Below are positions 63,462 to 64,000 of a DNA stretch of 64,000 nucleotides, piece by piece. A model generated the notes under the pieces. The model saw only the letters and a program-made list of their open reading frames with translations, was not told where the DNA came from and ran no database searches. Made by a program: the position numbers and the translations under genes. The stretch's first letter is position 1. The number at the start of each line of letters is the position of its first letter. The stretch is from positions 25,697-89,696 of the forward strand of contig CALMIR010000202.1 in assembly GCA_937864265.1 (NCBI GenBank), given 5' to 3'. Source of the DNA: an uncultured Saprospirales bacterium (GTDB lineage: Bacteria; Bacteroidota; Bacteroidia; Chitinophagales; Saprospiraceae).

Positions 63462-63504
63462 AATTAGCAGATGAAGGCAGTTTAAAAACAGAAACTTGGA
63501 AATA

Positions 63505-64000
63505 ATGAAACGGATTGCGTTGGACATGGACGAGGTGATTGCCGATGTGTCGCCCAAATTTCTCGATCTGTACGAGGAAACTTTTGGGTATCGCCTGAAG
63601 CGGGAGGAGTATTGGGGAAAGAAGATATACCAAATCAATGGGGCAGAACAGATTCGGGATCGGCTGCACGACAAAGGTTTTTTTCGGGACTTACCTGTGA
63701 TGCCGGGCAGCCAAGAGGTGGTACAGGATTTGATGCGCGATCACGAGATATTCATTGTCACCGCTGCGATGGAATTCCGCAACTCTTTTGAAGATAAATA
63801 CGACTGGTTAGTGGATCACTTTCCTTTTATTCACTGGAAAAATGTGGTTTTTTGTGGCGATAAAAGCATCATTGAGGCAGATTATATGATTGATGACCAC
63901 GTGTCCAATTTGGAGAAATTCAAAGGCAAAGGCATCCTTTATACGGCTACGCACAATGCGCATGAAAACCGCTTTATCCGAGTCAACAACTGGGAAGAAA
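63505..64000 (+). CDS. 5'(3')-deoxyribonucleotidase, NT5C family (3' end outside window)
   Basis: The frame opens with an ATG at 63505 and is still open at the window end, 165 codons seen. MKRIALDMDEVIADVSPKFL carries the HAD nucleophile D7 and acid D9. FIVTAAMEFRNSFEDKYDWL and VFCGDKSIIEADYMIDDHV fit motifs 2-4 of the NT5C family (Lys in the GDKS region, Asp-Asp in IDDH). It removes phosphate from deoxynucleoside monophosphates in the cytoplasm. It is about 40 bases downstream of the RND permease but probably unrelated to it. Confidence 0.88.
   Translation, partial: MKRIALDMDEVIADVSPKFLDLYEETFGYRLKREEYWGKKIYQINGAEQIRDRLHDKGFFRDLPVMPGSQEVVQDLMRDHEIFIVTAAMEFRNSFEDKYDWLVDHFPFIHWKNVVFCGDKSIIEADYMIDDHVSNLEKFKGKGILYTATHNAHENRFIRVNNWEE

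Overview
The window looks like chromosome of a free-living Bacteroidota, most likely a Saprospiraceae-type bacterium (Haliscomenobacter/Lewinella-like). The evidence is a TonB-dependent receptor with an N-terminal carboxypeptidase-regulatory-like domain, secreted proteins ending in type IX secretion (T9SS) sorting domains, a DUF3276/PUR-family gene, a DUF4286 gene, LVIVD-repeat lipoproteins, and promoter boxes of the Bacteroidota type (TTTG / TAnnTTTG). Base composition is moderate and most of the window is dense protein-coding DNA. I found no rRNA, tRNA, CRISPR array, intact insertion sequence or prophage. The assignment is inference from gene content, not from a marker tree.

Layout. 0-10 kb: a partial sugar isomerase/epimerase, an ArnT-type glycosyltransferase, a TonB receptor followed by two LVIVD lipoproteins and a small outer-membrane barrel protein (one unit), then a translationally coupled metallo-beta-lactamase-fold hydrolase and bestrophin channel. 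10-14 kb (minus strand): secreted unknown, two TPM-domain proteins with LemA, and MeaB. 14.5-20 kb: a small secreted protein, orphan phenylacetate-pathway genes (paaG-like, paaD), an unrecognised 443-residue protein, a secreted Gfo/Idh/MocA oxidoreductase and an outer-membrane protein. 20-30 kb: lysS, a lipoprotein, a formylglycine-generating-enzyme-like lipoprotein, a TPR protein, fbp, an ABC exporter, the PUR protein and an alpha/beta hydrolase. 30-37 kb: DJ-1/PfpI lipoprotein, a T9SS cargo with GGxF repeats, FadH-like reductase, an AT-hook/coiled-coil protein, a sulfotransferase-like protein, YegP and SIMPL proteins. 38-42.3 kb: the cell-shape operon mreB-mreC-mreD-mrdA. 42.5-50.6 kb: an M16 peptidase homologue lacking its zinc motif, moaD, a TPR protein with a degenerate CHAT domain, and polA. 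50.7-52.9 kb: an Rhs-core remnant with two AT-rich orphans and an LptF/LptG permease. 53-58 kb: aldehyde dehydrogenase, PhoD-like phosphatase, thiolase, DUF4286. 58.5-63.5 kb: a marR-hlyD-RND efflux operon, then a partial 5'(3')-deoxyribonucleotidase.

The main unexplained structure is a family of non-coding hairpin elements at 14.3, 30.95 and 58.0 kb. They share imperfect inverted termini (CTTCCCGATTT) but carry different palindromic cores, as expected for MITE- or REP-like mobile DNA. A second structured intergenic block (47.2-47.8 kb) carries three copies of ATGTTCATGGGATTA interleaved with hairpins. Several gene remnants were found in gaps: an AAA/DUF4143 ATPase tail, a GNAT acetyltransferase tail and an Rhs repeat-associated core. 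They mark sites of past accessory-gene turnover. A gap at 24.0-24.6 kb carries DnaA-box-like sites.

None of the complete genes forms a clearly new multi-gene system. The best candidates for undescribed biology are the hairpin-element family, the internally deleted CHAT protein, the Rhs/ankyrin-like graveyard next to lptG, and the LVIVD/TonB/barrel unit.
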